Assembly (NCBI RefSeq): GCF_024746835.1
Contig: NZ_CP080531.1
Location: 4,174,001 to 4,238,000 of the forward strand
Reading direction: 5' to 3'
Source of the DNA: Mesorhizobium sp. AR02
Lineage (GTDB): Bacteria > Pseudomonadota > Alphaproteobacteria > Rhizobiales > Rhizobiaceae
DNA: 64,000 bases
Shown piece by piece: positions 47,433 through 56,415 of the stretch. Both the position numbers and the translations under genes were made by a program. Under the pieces are notes generated by a model. The model did no database searches and was not told the origin of the DNA. It saw only the letters and a list, made by a program, of their open reading frames with translations. Position 1 is the first letter of the stretch. Every line of letters begins with the position of its first letter.

Positions 47433-48968
47433 ATGACAGGTTCCATACTCATAGTCGATGACGATCCCGTGCAGCGCCGGCTGCTCGAGGCGGCGGTGAC
47501 GCGCTTCGGCCACACGGCAATCGTCGTCGACGGCGGTGCCGCCGGCCTCGACGTGCTCGACGGGCCTGGCGCCCGCGACGTCTCTGTGGTGATCCTCGAC
47601 CTGGTCATGCCCGGTGTCGACGGCATTGGCGTGCTGAAGGCGATGCGCGAACGCGACATCACCGTCCCGGTCATCGTGCAGACCGCCCAGGGCGGCATCG
47701 AAACCGTGGTGTCGGCGATGCGCCACGGCGCCTTCGATTTCGTCGTCAAGCCGGCTTCGCCCGACAGGCTGCAGGCGTCGATCGCCAATGCGCTGAAGGT
47801 CGAGGCGGTCGAGGGCGAGGTCAAGCGCACATCGCGCAAGCGCGGCGGGCTTTTGACCTTCAGGGACATGATCACCCACAGCCCGGCCATGGACAGGGTG
47901 ATACGTCTCGGACAGAAAGCGGCTGCCTCCAACATCCCGATCCTGATCGAAGGCGAATCCGGCGTCGGCAAGGAACTGGTGGCGCGCGCCATCCAGGGCA
48001 CCGGTGACCGGCGCTCGAAACCGTTCGTCACCGTCAATTGCGGCGCCATTCCCGACAATCTGGTCGAATCGATCCTGTTCGGCCACGAGAAGGGCTCGTT
48101 CACCGGCGCTACCGACAAGCACACTGGCAAGTTCGTCGAGGCGCATTCGGGCACGTTGTTCCTCGACGAGATCGGTGACCTGCCGCTCGACGTCCAGGTC
48201 AAGCTGCTGCGCGCCGTGCAGGACGGCGAGGTCGATCCGGTCGGCGGCCGCGCCACCGTCAGGGTCGACATCAGGCTGATTTCGGCGACGCACCGCAACC
48301 TCCTGCAGCAGGTCAAGGACGGCAAGTTCCGCGAGGACCTGTTCTACCGGCTGAATGTCTATCCCATCTTCGTGCCGCCGCTGCGCGACCGCCGGGACGA
48401 CATTCCGCATCTGGTCACGCATTTCATGGAAAAGGTGGCGCCCGCCGACCCGCGCCGCCGCCTGCAAGGCATTTCGGCGGCAGCACTTGCGGTGCTGCAG
48501 GCCTATGACTGGCCCGGCAACATCAGGCAGCTCGAAAACGCCGTGTTCCGCGCCTCGGTGCTGTGTGACGGCGACGTGCTCGATGTCGATGATTTCCCGC
48601 AGATCCGGGCGCAGGTGGAAGGCACCGTCAATCTCGAAACTGACGATACGGCACCGCACTTTTCATCGCCACCAGGACCGCGCGATGAGGAGGTCCCGGA
48701 CGGCGATTCCACCCCGATGGCTGAGCCGGATCGGCCGGCCGTGCTTCAGCCCAGGTTCGGCACGCTGCGGGCGCTCGACGAACGCGGCAATGTGCGGGCG
48801 CTGGCCGATGTCGAACTCGAGATGATCAAGCTCGCCATCGATCATTACAACGGCCAGATGAGCGAAGTCGCGCGCCGCCTCGGCATCGGCCGTTCGACGC
48901 TTTACCGCAAGCTCAAGGAATACGGCATCGATCCGGAAACTGGCCGCGTCGAGCGGCTCGCGTCCTAA
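47433..48968 (+). CDS. Sigma-54-dependent response regulator
   Basis: This NtrC-family activator has 511 residues from the ATG at 47433. A receiver domain (1-115) has SILIVDDDP, phospho-Asp D56 in VVILDLVMPGVDG and VVKPASPDRL. The AAA+ domain follows: Walker A EGESGVGKE, the sigma-54 contact loop reads GSFTGA instead of GAFTGA, Walker B SGTLFLDEIGDLP, and DWPGNIRQLENAVFRASVL. A Pro/Asp-rich spacer leads to the Fis-type HTH (MSEVARRLGIGRSTLYRKLK). Starts at 47391 or 47361 are possible; none has a strong ribosome-binding site. No sensor kinase is adjacent. Confidence 0.9.
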   Translation: MTGSILIVDDDPVQRRLLEAAVTRFGHTAIVVDGGAAGLDVLDGPGARDVSVVILDLVMPGVDGIGVLKAMRERDITVPVIVQTAQGGIETVVSAMRHGAFDFVVKPASPDRLQASIANALKVEAVEGEVKRTSRKRGGLLTFRDMITHSPAMDRVIRLGQKAAASNIPILIEGESGVGKELVARAIQGTGDRRSKPFVTVNCGAIPDNLVESILFGHEKGSFTGATDKHTGKFVEAHSGTLFLDEIGDLPLDVQVKLLRAVQDGEVDPVGGRATVRVDIRLISATHRNLLQQVKDGKFREDLFYRLNVYPIFVPPLRDRRDDIPHLVTHFMEKVAPADPRRRLQGISAAALAVLQAYDWPGNIRQLENAVFRASVLCDGDVLDVDDFPQIRAQVEGTVNLETDDTAPHFSSPPGPRDEEVPDGDSTPMAEPDRPAVLQPRFGTLRALDERGNVRALADVELEMIKLAIDHYNGQMSEVARRLGIGRSTLYRKLKEYGIDPETGRVERLAS

Positions 48969-49351
48969 GGCGCGCCGCGTCGAAACGGATTCACGCGACG
49001 CGCTTTAGGACTTTGGCTCTTATACAGTCGTTCGCCCAGGACCGAGGTCACTTTCGGGCGACAAGCATTCGACGCAAGGTCGGGACCAGCTTGCAGTGCC
49101 ATAGTGGGCCCTGTAACGGTGTTTCGGCTGGAATATGGCAAGCCTGTGGACAGCTCTGTTCACGCATTAAGGCTAACGGTAACAGATCGTGTTCGGCCAA
49201 AGCCGGAATCCTGATCTAAACCAGCGGTTTACCAAGAAACCTTGTGAACAATTTTTGACGGGATATCGCCATGGTGTTACCGCATTTCGGCTTCAATAAG
49301 CGATGATTAACCATTAGGATCGATATTCGGATGTGAAAACGACACATCCGT
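48969..49351. other. Intergenic region with a small palindrome
   Basis: At 48974-49004 GCGCGCCGCGTCG and CGCGACGCGC pair around AAACGGATTCA, a hairpin common between rhizobial genes and just 6 bp past the regulator's stop; it may end that message. The rest (49010-49351) is A/T-richer and probably holds the promoter of the DUF882 gene. No gene is recognised. Confidence 0.5.
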
Positions 49352-51277
49352 TTGGGCAAATCCGGGGACAAACGGCAGCCTGCAAGGCCTTTTGATTTGA
49401 ACAGAATCGAACGACTCACAAACGGGCGTCATCATCATTTGAGCGTCTGGCCGAGATGGCTGGCAGCTTTGATTGTCGCTTTTGGTTTTGTTGCCGCGGC
49501 CGCCACCGGCGCCCAGGCCGAAGTTCGTTCGCTGAAGCTCTACCACCTCCACACGCACGAAAAGGCCGAGATCGTCTACAAGCGCAACGGCCGCTACGTT
49601 CCCGAGGGCTTGCGCAAGATCAACATCATCCTGCGCGACTGGCGCCGCAACGAGCCGACCAAGATGGATCCGCGCCTGCTGGACCTGGTCTGGGAGGCCT
49701 ATCGGGAAAGCGGCGCCACCGACTATATCCAGGTCGTCTGCGGCTACCGTTCGCCGGCGACCAACTCGATGCTGCGCAGCCGCAGCCGGGGTGTCGCCGA
49801 GAAGAGCCAGCATATGCTCGGCAAGGCGATGGATTTCTACATTCCCGGCGTGCCGCTGAAGAAGCTGCGCAATATCGGCCTCAAGATGCAGGGCGGTGGC
49901 GTCGGCTACTATCCGACCTCCGGTTCGCCGTTCGTCCATATGGATGTCGGCAATGTGCGCCACTGGCCCGGCATCAGCCGCCAGGAACTGGTCAGCCTGT
50001 TCCCCAACGGCAAGACGCTGCATGTGCCAAGCGACGGCCGGCCGCTGCCGGGCTATGAGCAGGCAATGGCCGCCTACAAGGCACGCAAGGGTTCGGGTAC
50101 GCCCAATGTCGAGATGGCCAGTGTCGGCGGCGGTAAGAAGTCGGGTGGGTTCCTGTCTGCTCTCTTCGGTGGCGGCGGCTCCGATGAAGCCGACGACAGC
50201 GCCGATGTCGAAACCGCTTCGGCCGAGCCGGCGCCCAAGGCTAGAAGCCTGAAGCCGGCCGCGACCGCCAAGAGCAGCAACCTGCCAGGCATCGCCATCG
50301 TCGCGCCCGAGAAAGCGCAGCGCGCCAACATTCCGCAGATTGCCGAAGAGCAGGCTCCGGAACCGGAAAAGGATACGCCGGAAACGATCATTGCCGCGCT
50401 GCCGGCCAAGGAAATTCCGGTGCCCGATTTCGCGCCGCGGCCGAAGGCCGATGTCGGCGCGGAGCCTGAGAATGTTCCGTTCGCCATGGCGGACGCGACG
50501 GCGACCACCGAACAGGCCGTGGCGACCGCGCAGGCGCCGGCGAATATGCCTTTCAGCAAGGCTGACCCTGCCGCGGCATCGGCGGCTGCAGCCGCCGATC
50601 CGGCGCAGGTTGCCGTCAACAACATCCCCTTGCCGACATGGCGTCCCGAACGCACGCTGCCCGCGGAACTCGCACCGCCGCCCAGCAAGGATGTGCTGAT
50701 GGCGCTGGCGGATACGGCTGAACAAGGCAGCACCGCGACCGATGCGTTCTCGGTGCTGCCGACGGCGCGGCCCGAGCCGGCCAAGCCGGACGCCGTCAAG
50801 GCCGTGCTCGACGAGGCCAATGCCCAGGTCGGCAATGCCGACGAATATCAGGTTGCGTCGCTGTCCGAAGAACCCCGCTCGGCCTTCAACGATCCGTCTG
50901 ATATCAATGCCGCATCGCCGCGCCAGGCAGTTGCTGCCCGTCCGGCCGGTTCCGATCCGGCCGCCGCGATCGGCGCCGGCGTGAAGACGACCCGCAAGGA
51001 AGCCAGGGCCACCGCCCGCGACCAGAAGCCCGGCCCCAGGGCCATGGTGGTTGCCGCGGCACCCCAGGCCGCCCGCTGGGCGCTGACCAGCGGCGATAAC
51101 GTCGCCAGCGTTTCGAGCGCGACGACGGCGCCTGGCTACGCCTACAATATCGTGCATACGCCGCCGAGCGAGGTCTACACGGCCGGCTTCCAGCCGAGCA
51201 ACGAGGTGGCTGACGTCAATCGCTTCACCGGCAATGCCGTCAAGTTCATGTCGGTCGCCCGCTTCCAGACGAAGTAA
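49352..51277 (+). CDS. DUF882 (YcbK-like, M15 fold) periplasmic protein with long disordered tail
   Basis: This is an envelope protein of up to 641 residues. A signal segment (WLAALIVAFGFVAAAATGAQA) leads to a DUF882/peptidase-M15-like domain: SLKLYHLHTHEKAEIVYKRN, VCGYRSPATNSMLRSRSRGV, EKSQHMLGKAMDFYIPG and GGVGYYPTSGSPFVHMDVGN, where His/Asp/His are the zinc ligands of the M15 fold. After about residue 260 the chain is Ala/Pro/Glu-rich and likely disordered, and it ends VNRFTGNAVKFMSVARFQTK. No in-frame ATG exists near the start; TTG at 49352, 49397 or 49439 are candidates. It probably acts on or binds peptidoglycan peptides. Confidence 0.87.
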   Translation: MGKSGDKRQPARPFDLNRIERLTNGRHHHLSVWPRWLAALIVAFGFVAAAATGAQAEVRSLKLYHLHTHEKAEIVYKRNGRYVPEGLRKINIILRDWRRNEPTKMDPRLLDLVWEAYRESGATDYIQVVCGYRSPATNSMLRSRSRGVAEKSQHMLGKAMDFYIPGVPLKKLRNIGLKMQGGGVGYYPTSGSPFVHMDVGNVRHWPGISRQELVSLFPNGKTLHVPSDGRPLPGYEQAMAAYKARKGSGTPNVEMASVGGGKKSGGFLSALFGGGGSDEADDSADVETASAEPAPKARSLKPAATAKSSNLPGIAIVAPEKAQRANIPQIAEEQAPEPEKDTPETIIAALPAKEIPVPDFAPRPKADVGAEPENVPFAMADATATTEQAVATAQAPANMPFSKADPAAASAAAAADPAQVAVNNIPLPTWRPERTLPAELAPPPSKDVLMALADTAEQGSTATDAFSVLPTARPEPAKPDAVKAVLDEANAQVGNADEYQVASLSEEPRSAFNDPSDINAASPRQAVAARPAGSDPAAAIGAGVKTTRKEARATARDQKPGPRAMVVAAAPQAARWALTSGDNVASVSSATTAPGYAYNIVHTPPSEVYTAGFQPSNEVADVNRFTGNAVKFMSVARFQTK

Positions 51278-51298
51278 CCGCCTGGCCAGATGTGATAG

Positions 51299-51329
51299 AA
51301 GCCGCGCTGGGCAATCGGCGCGGCTTTTT
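51299..51329 (+). terminator. Terminator of the DUF882 gene
   Basis: AGCCGCGC and GCGCGGCT pair around TGGGCAATCG, followed by TTTTT, 22 bp after the stop. Confidence 0.88.
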
Positions 51330-51459
51330 GCCGACCAAAGGCGCGATGCATGCGACGCCTCGATCCCTGCAAGATCACGCGCGGCTGAACTTCTCGTGAA
51401 GCCGGAACGGCAGACCTATTTCCGGGTTAGTAAGGGTGCGTTCCAACCCGGGGATATTC

Positions 51460-51636
51460 ATGAAGAAGATACTACTGGCATCAGTTCTGGCATTGGTTGC
51501 AGCCTCGGCCGCGATCGCTCCATCGCAAGCCGAAACCGTGATCATCAAGAGCGGCAAGCATCACTGCAGGACCAAGCTGGTCACGCATTGGGTTCACCAT
51601 CACAGGGTGACCGAGCAGGTCAAGGTCTGCCACTGA
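51460..51636 (+). CDS. Small secreted His/Cys-containing peptide
   Basis: This 58-residue protein starts MKKILLASVLALVAASAAIA, a signal peptide likely cut after SQA. The mature part is only about 33 residues: ETVIIKSGKHHCRTKLVTHW then VHHHRVTEQVKVCH. It is basic, with seven His and two Cys that could form a disulfide or hold a metal. GGGGATATTC precedes the ATG, and a good terminator follows. Similar short peptides are common in rhizobia but without known role. Confidence 0.75.
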   Translation: MKKILLASVLALVAASAAIAPSQAETVIIKSGKHHCRTKLVTHWVHHHRVTEQVKVCH

Positions 51637-51663
51637 TCGGGAACCGATAGGGTCTGGAGAATT

Positions 51664-51696
51664 GGCCCGGTCGGCAAGAGCCGGCCGGGCTTTTCA
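51664..51696 (+). terminator. Terminator after the small secreted peptide
   Basis: GCCCGGTCGGC and GCCGGCCGGGC pair around AAGA (one mismatch), followed by TTTTC. Confidence 0.85.
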
Positions 51697-51729
51697 TTGT
51701 CGCCCATAGTCACTTTTGGGCGGCGGGCG

Positions 51730-52623
51730 TCAGTCGATTTCCAGTGTGGCGGCCTCGCCCCTGGCGAGAAGCCGCGCGGCGTCACGCGCCGGCGGCAGTC
51801 CGAAATGGCGCGCATATTCCCGGCTGAACTGGGATGCGCTTTCATAGCCGACGACAAAGGCGACGCGCGCGGCGCTGCCTGGCTCTGCGATCAGCAGATG
51901 ACGCGCCTCCAGCAGACGGACCTGCTTCTGATACTGGATCGGGCTCATGGCGGTCGCCGCCTTGAAGTGGCGGTGAAACGAAGCGTTGCTCATATGCGCG
52001 AGCTCGGCCAGACCAGTCACATCGATAGGCTCGTTGTAGTGCGATCGTATCCAGGCGGTGGCGCGGCGGATCTGTGACAGGCGGCCGTCAGCGCGCGCGA
52101 GCTGGCGCAGCTTCGCGCCTTGCGGGCCCTGCAACAGGCGGAATGCGATCTCGCGTTCGAGCATGGGCGCGAGCACGGGAATTTCGGCTGGCCGGTCGAG
52201 CAGCCGCAGCATGCGGCGCCATGCATCGAGCAATTCGTCATCGGCCCGGTTGGTCACGAAGCTGTCGCCCTCGACCGCCGGCTTGTGGTCGATGATCAGG
52301 GCGGCGATCAGCTCGATATCGAGGGCGAAGGCGATGGCCATGTAAGGACGGGCGCTGCTCGCCTCGATCAACTGGCTGGTGGCGGGCGTCTCCACCGCAT
52401 AGACGAAATAGCTGCCGGCGCCATAGCGAAGCGTACGGTCGCCGATCAGCACCGTTTTGGTCCCCTGCAGCACGAACAGCGCCGTCGGCTGACAAAGCTC
52501 GGGCAGCGGCGGGCTCGGAACCTCGCTGCGGCCGATGGTGACACGCGGGATGGCTGTTTTGGTGCGCCGCCCATGCGCATGGCGGCCGGCGATCGCGATC
52601 AATTCCTGCAAGGCTTCTTCCAT
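51730..52623 (-). CDS. AraC-family transcriptional regulator (AraC_N type)
   Basis: This 297-residue regulator has the AraC_N sensing domain (PELCQPTALFVLQGTKTVLI; GDRTLRYGAGSYFVYAVETP; SSARPYMAIAFALDIELIAA). The C-terminal double HTH is EPIDVTGLAELAHMSNASFH and ARVAFVVGYESASQFSREYA. It is divergent from the SDR gene at 52754 with a 130-bp shared region. In many bacteria this type of AraC gene beside an SDR or aldo/keto reductase controls that enzyme, so regulation of the neighbour is likely. The effector is unknown. Confidence 0.9.
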   Translation of the reverse strand: MEEALQELIAIAGRHAHGRRTKTAIPRVTIGRSEVPSPPLPELCQPTALFVLQGTKTVLIGDRTLRYGAGSYFVYAVETPATSQLIEASSARPYMAIAFALDIELIAALIIDHKPAVEGDSFVTNRADDELLDAWRRMLRLLDRPAEIPVLAPMLEREIAFRLLQGPQGAKLRQLARADGRLSQIRRATAWIRSHYNEPIDVTGLAELAHMSNASFHRHFKAATAMSPIQYQKQVRLLEARHLLIAEPGSAARVAFVVGYESASQFSREYARHFGLPPARDAARLLARGEAATLEID

Positions 52624-52753
52624 GTCTTCAACATTGCCGATCTAGGCACCCCGCGCAACCGGTTGAGAGGATTAGGCAAGAGGACGCGAGTATCCGGCGC
52701 GCGAAACGGATCGATGCACGTCATATCCAGGTCACCAAGAAGGAGACATGGAC

Positions 52754-53503
52754 ATGACGACGAACATGAATGCGCTGGTCACCGGCGCCAACAAAGGCAT
52801 CGGCCTCGAGACCGCTCGCCGGCTGGCGGCCATGGGGTTCAAGGCCTGGCTCGGCGCCCGCGATGCGGAGCGCGGGGAGGCTGCGGCAAAGGCGTTGCGC
52901 AATGAAGGGCTCGACGTCGAATGGCTCGAGCTCGACGTCACCAGCGACGACAGCGTGGCGGCCGCGGCCAGAACCTTGACGGCGCAGGTATCCAGCCTAG
53001 ACGTGCTGGTCAACAATGCCGGCATTGCCCCCGGCTATGTTGACGCGCTCGGACCTGACGGCCGCTACGAACGGCCGCCGAGCCTGGAGAATGTCACCGA
53101 TATGAAGGCCACCTATGACGTCAACGTCTTCGGCCCGCTTCGCGTTACCCAGGCCTTCCTGCCGCTGCTCCTGGCATCGCCCGCCGCCCGCATCGTCATG
53201 GTCAGCAGCAATCTCGGCTCGATCGCGCGCGCCGCGGGCAACGGCCAGTCGCCCAATGTCATGGGCTATGGCAGCTCGAAGACAGCGCTCAATGCCATCA
53301 CCGTGGCCTTCGCCCGGGAGCTTTCGCCGCGCGGCATCATGGTCAACGCCGCCGCTCCCGGCTACACCGCGACGGACCTCAATGCGCATAGAGGCGGCCG
53401 TACGGTGCAGCAGGCTGCCGGGATCATCGTGCAGTTGGCGACGCTGAAGGCCGGCGGACCTACCGGCGGCTATTTCGATGAGAACGGTCCGTTGCCCTGG
53501 TGA
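52754..53503 (+). CDS. Short-chain dehydrogenase/reductase
   Basis: This 249-residue NAD(P)-dependent oxidoreductase has the cofactor loop NALVTGANKGIGLETARRLA, the NNAG motif in LDVLVNNAGIAPGYV, and the catalytic Ser and Tyr-x3-Lys in IVMVSSNLGSIARAAG and VMGYGSSKTALNAIT. The overall form recalls carbonyl reductases of the plant/human CBR1-like type. The ATG at 52754 is 8 bases from AAGGAG; the ATG at 52748 is too close. It is divergent from the AraC gene that probably controls it. Confidence 0.9.
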   Translation: MTTNMNALVTGANKGIGLETARRLAAMGFKAWLGARDAERGEAAAKALRNEGLDVEWLELDVTSDDSVAAAARTLTAQVSSLDVLVNNAGIAPGYVDALGPDGRYERPPSLENVTDMKATYDVNVFGPLRVTQAFLPLLLASPAARIVMVSSNLGSIARAAGNGQSPNVMGYGSSKTALNAITVAFARELSPRGIMVNAAAPGYTATDLNAHRGGRTVQQAAGIIVQLATLKAGGPTGGYFDENGPLPW

Positions 53504-53515
53504 GCGAAGGACCTG

Positions 53516-54154
53516 CTATTTCCTGAGCTGGCTGGCAGCGCGTGCGAGCGCTTCGATTTCGTCCCACTTGCCGGCCTTCACCATGTCGTCGGGCGCGACC
53601 CAGGAACCGCCGACGCAGACGACGTTGGGCAGGCTGAGGTAGTCGGCGGCGTTCTTGCCGGTGATGCCGCCGGTCGGGCAGAATTTGACATCGGCCAGCG
53701 GCGAGGCGAAGGCCTTCAGCGAGGCGATGCCGCCGGACTGCTCAGCCGGGAAGAATTTCAGGAAACGCAGGCCGGCCTCGCGCGCGGCCATGATCTCGCC
53801 GGGCGTGATGGCACCGGGCAGCAGCGGAACCTCGCTGTCGGCGGCGGCTGCCAGAAGCTCGCGGGTGATGCCGGGGCTGACGATGAAGCGCGAGCCCGCT
53901 GCGGCCGCCTCGTCGAACTGCTTGCTGTCGAGAATGGTGCCGGCGCCGACGATGGCTTCCTCGACTTCGGCCGCCATGCGCCGGATTGCTTCCAGCGCGT
54001 CAGTGGTCCGCAGCGTGATCTCGATCGCCGGCAGGCCGCCACGTGCCAGGGCGCGGGCCAGCGGTACGGCGTTGGCGACATCGGTGATCTTCAGCACCGG
54101 GATAACCGGCTGGCCGTTGAGGAGCGACAGGAGTTTTTCGGTCTTGCTGGGCAT
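53516..54154 (-). CDS. eda: 2-dehydro-3-deoxyphosphogluconate (KDPG) aldolase
   Basis: This 212-residue class-I aldolase splits KDPG into pyruvate and glyceraldehyde-3-phosphate in the Entner-Doudoroff pathway. The Glu is in LPAIEITLRTTDALEAI, the Schiff-base Lys in GLRFLKFFPAEQSGGIASLK, and the phosphate-site segment is KFCPTGGITGKNAADYL. The ATG at 54154 is placed by GGAGAG 4-5 bases upstream. It is convergent with the SDR gene with a 12-bp gap. No edd gene is nearby. Confidence 0.94.
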   Translation of the reverse strand: MPSKTEKLLSLLNGQPVIPVLKITDVANAVPLARALARGGLPAIEITLRTTDALEAIRRMAAEVEEAIVGAGTILDSKQFDEAAAAGSRFIVSPGITRELLAAAADSEVPLLPGAITPGEIMAAREAGLRFLKFFPAEQSGGIASLKAFASPLADVKFCPTGGITGKNAADYLSLPNVVCVGGSWVAPDDMVKAGKWDEIEALARAASQLRK

Positions 54155-54345
54155 CTGTCTCTCCATACCGATGGGAATTTCAACCGATTAGCAGACGGGT
54201 GTTTGCCTGTCCACGAAACCAAGCGTGTCGCGATGTCACGCGTTGCGGGGTTACCATATCAGCCATTACCATCAAACAGGGTGACGGGCTGATGAAACCC
54301 GCTTCGCCTTGAATCGGCGGCCATGAGCGGCTAGTTGCTCTGGCA

Positions 54346-55275
54346 ATGACACCGTCCACTCCATCCCAGCCTGTCCGCGTCGCCGCGCTCTACCGGTTTG
54401 CCCGGCTCGACGCCTTCGAGACGCTGCGCGCGCCGCTCGCTGCCTTCTGTTGCGGACGCGGCATCAAGGGCACGCTGCTTCTGGCGCATGAAGGCATCAA
54501 CGGCACCGTCGCGGGCAGCGAAGCAGTGATCGCCGAGCTCATCGAATACATCGAAGCCATCGACGGCCTGGCGGGCCTCGAGGTCAAGTACAGCGCAGCC
54601 GCGGAAATGCCGTTCCACCGCATGAAGGTGCGGCTGAAGCGCGAGATCGTAACCATGGGTGTCGAGGACATCGACCCGGCGACGAGCGCCGGCACCTATG
54701 TCGTGCCCGCCGATTGGAACGCGCTGATTTCCGAGCCCGACACGATCGTCATCGACACGCGCAATGCCTACGAGGTCTCGATCGGCACCTTCAAGGGTGC
54801 GGTCGATCCGGCGACGGCGAGCTTTCGCGAATTCCCGGCCTGGGTGGAAGCGCACCGGGCCGAGCTCGAAGGCCGCAAGGTGGCGATGTTCTGCACCGGC
54901 GGCATTCGCTGCGAAAAGGCGACCGCCTATGTCAAGTCGCTCGGCTTCGAGGATGTGTTCCACCTCAAGGGCGGCATCCTTAGATATCTCGAGGAGGTTC
55001 CGGCCGAACAGAGCCTGTGGGAAGGCGAGTGCTTCGTCTTCGACGAGCGGGTTTCGGTGTCGCACGGCCTCGCCGAGGGCGATGCGGAACTGTGCCGCGC
55101 CTGCCGCCATCCGCTGACGCCGAGCGAGCTGGCGTCGCCGAAATATGCCGCCGGCGTCTCGTGCCCGCATTGCTTCGATGCCCGTACCGACGAGGACCGT
55201 CAGCGCTACGCCGAGCGCCAGCGGCAGGTCGAGCTGGCGCAAGCGCGGGGCAAGGGGCCGCATATCGGGTCCTGA
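54346..55275 (+). CDS. trhO: tRNA uridine-34 hydroxylase (TrhO, rhodanese-fold)
   Basis: This 309-residue protein of the YceA/UPF0176 family hydroxylates uridine 34 of some tRNAs as an oxygen-dependent route to 5-hydroxyuridine. An acylphosphatase-like N-terminal part ([20 protein letters not shown]) leads to a rhodanese domain with [20 protein letters not shown] and the active Cys in [21 protein letters not shown]-terminal Cys-rich part has LCRACRHPL and SCPHCFD, perhaps a zinc site. Start ATG 54346. Confidence 0.93.
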   Translation: MTPSTPSQPVRVAALYRFARLDAFETLRAPLAAFCCGRGIKGTLLLAHEGINGTVAGSEAVIAELIEYIEAIDGLAGLEVKYSAAAEMPFHRMKVRLKREIVTMGVEDIDPATSAGTYVVPADWNALISEPDTIVIDTRNAYEVSIGTFKGAVDPATASFREFPAWVEAHRAELEGRKVAMFCTGGIRCEKATAYVKSLGFEDVFHLKGGILRYLEEVPAEQSLWEGECFVFDERVSVSHGLAEGDAELCRACRHPLTPSELASPKYAAGVSCPHCFDARTDEDRQRYAERQRQVELAQARGKGPHIGS

Positions 55276-55393
55276 TCCGGGCATCGGAGCCGCGGCAAAG
55301 CGGTGGCCTGTCATTGCAATGTCAGGTTTCGGGACCTACGTCTTCGGCGTTCGAAACCTGCCCGTTCGGCCGGGCATCTGCTGGAGGCAATGA

Positions 55394-56134
55394 ATGTTCG
55401 ATCCCAAGAAGCTTCTCGACGATCTGCTCGGCTCGCAAATTCCCGGCACCAGCGGCACGGTCCGCGACAAGGCTGGACAAGCGGTGCAGATGGCCAAGGA
55501 CAACCCGCTGGCCGCCGGTGCGCTTGCGGCGGTGCTGCTTGGAACAGGTGCCGGCCGCGAAGTGACGGGTGCCGCGGTGAAGCTCGGTGGCCTCGCCGCG
55601 ATCGGCGGTCTCGCCTACAAGGCCTACCAGAACTACAAGGCCGGCAACGCCCCTGAGCAGGCGCCCGCCGCCGGCGAACCGGAACTGCTGCCGCCGCCCA
55701 AGGACACGGCTTTCCATCCGTCGCAGGCGCCGCAGGGCGAGGATGAGTTCACGCTGACGCTGGTTCGCGCGATGATCTCGGCGGCCAAGGCCGACGGCCA
55801 TGTCGATGACGAGGAGCGCAAGAAGATCGCCGGCAAGCTCAGCCTTTCGGGGATCGGTACCGACGCCGAGAAATTCCTGATGGCGGAACTGGAAAGCCCG
55901 CTCGATCTCGACACGCTGGTGGCGGGCGCCCACACCGACGCGCAGAAGCTCGAGCTCTATACCGCGTCGCGCCTCACCATCGATCCCGACACGCGCGCCG
56001 AGCGCGGCTATCTCGACCTGCTCGCCGGCCGGCTTGGCCTGCCGGATGCGCTGGTGGACCATGTCGAGGCGACGGTTTCGGCGGCCAAAGTGCCGGTTGC
56101 CAAGGCAGGTACCTCGCCCAATCCGCGCTGGTAA
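55394..56134 (+). CDS. DUF533 / TerB-like membrane-associated protein
   Basis: This 246-residue protein resembles YebE/DUF533. It starts MFDPKKLLDDLLGSQIPGTS. A Gly/Ala-rich membrane-like segment (NPLAAGALAAVLLGTGAGRE; KLGGLAAIGGLAYKAYQNYK) follows, then a Pro-rich linker and a helical TerB-like domain with acidic Asp/Glu sites (RAMISAAKADGHVDDEERKK; LDLDTLVAGAHTDAQKLELY). TerB domains bind metal and lie at the inner membrane. The function is unknown; YebE is linked to envelope stress in E. coli. Confidence 0.85.
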   Translation: MFDPKKLLDDLLGSQIPGTSGTVRDKAGQAVQMAKDNPLAAGALAAVLLGTGAGREVTGAAVKLGGLAAIGGLAYKAYQNYKAGNAPEQAPAAGEPELLPPPKDTAFHPSQAPQGEDEFTLTLVRAMISAAKADGHVDDEERKKIAGKLSLSGIGTDAEKFLMAELESPLDLDTLVAGAHTDAQKLELYTASRLTIDPDTRAERGYLDLLAGRLGLPDALVDHVEATVSAAKVPVAKAGTSPNPRW

Positions 56135-56245
56135 GCCAAAACGGCACAGGGAGCCTGTTCCCGCGTTAACCTTTCGTTAACTCAGGAAGGGCATGATTCT
56201 ACACAGTCGGATCGGCTTTTCCTCCTCCCAAGCCCGGTTCAGATC

Positions 56246-56273
56246 AGGGCGGTCGCCAATGACCGCCCTTTTT
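56246..56273 (+). terminator. Terminator after the DUF533 gene
   Basis: AGGGCGGTC-GCCAAT-GACCGCCCT followed by TTTT, a 9-bp perfect stem. Confidence 0.9.
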
Positions 56274-56291
56274 GTCGGCCCTTGCTGGCGC

Positions 56292-56325
56292 GTTCTCCGA
56301 AAACCGGATTCCACTTTTCGAGGGC
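56292..56325. repeat. Extragenic palindrome, distant copy
   Basis: CTCCGAAAACCGGATTCCAC then TTTTCGAGG. The motif AAAACCG..TYCAC.CTTTTC is shared with copies at 12765 and 13811. The arms CTCCGAAAA and TTTTCGAGG pair at most positions. Confidence 0.6.
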
Positions 56326-56415
56326 ATGCTCTCTCGGCTGCGCTTGCCATCGCAGCCGTCATTTGCGATGCCTTCTGCCGAGCCAAATCCTGAAAATCAG
56401 TCGGGGATATCTGCC

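Noticed and set aside
49352..51277. Reading the minus-strand frame 49307-51157 (616 codons) as a gene
   Set aside because: It is a Gly/Arg/His-rich shadow of the DUF882 gene, which has a signal peptide and a recognised fold.
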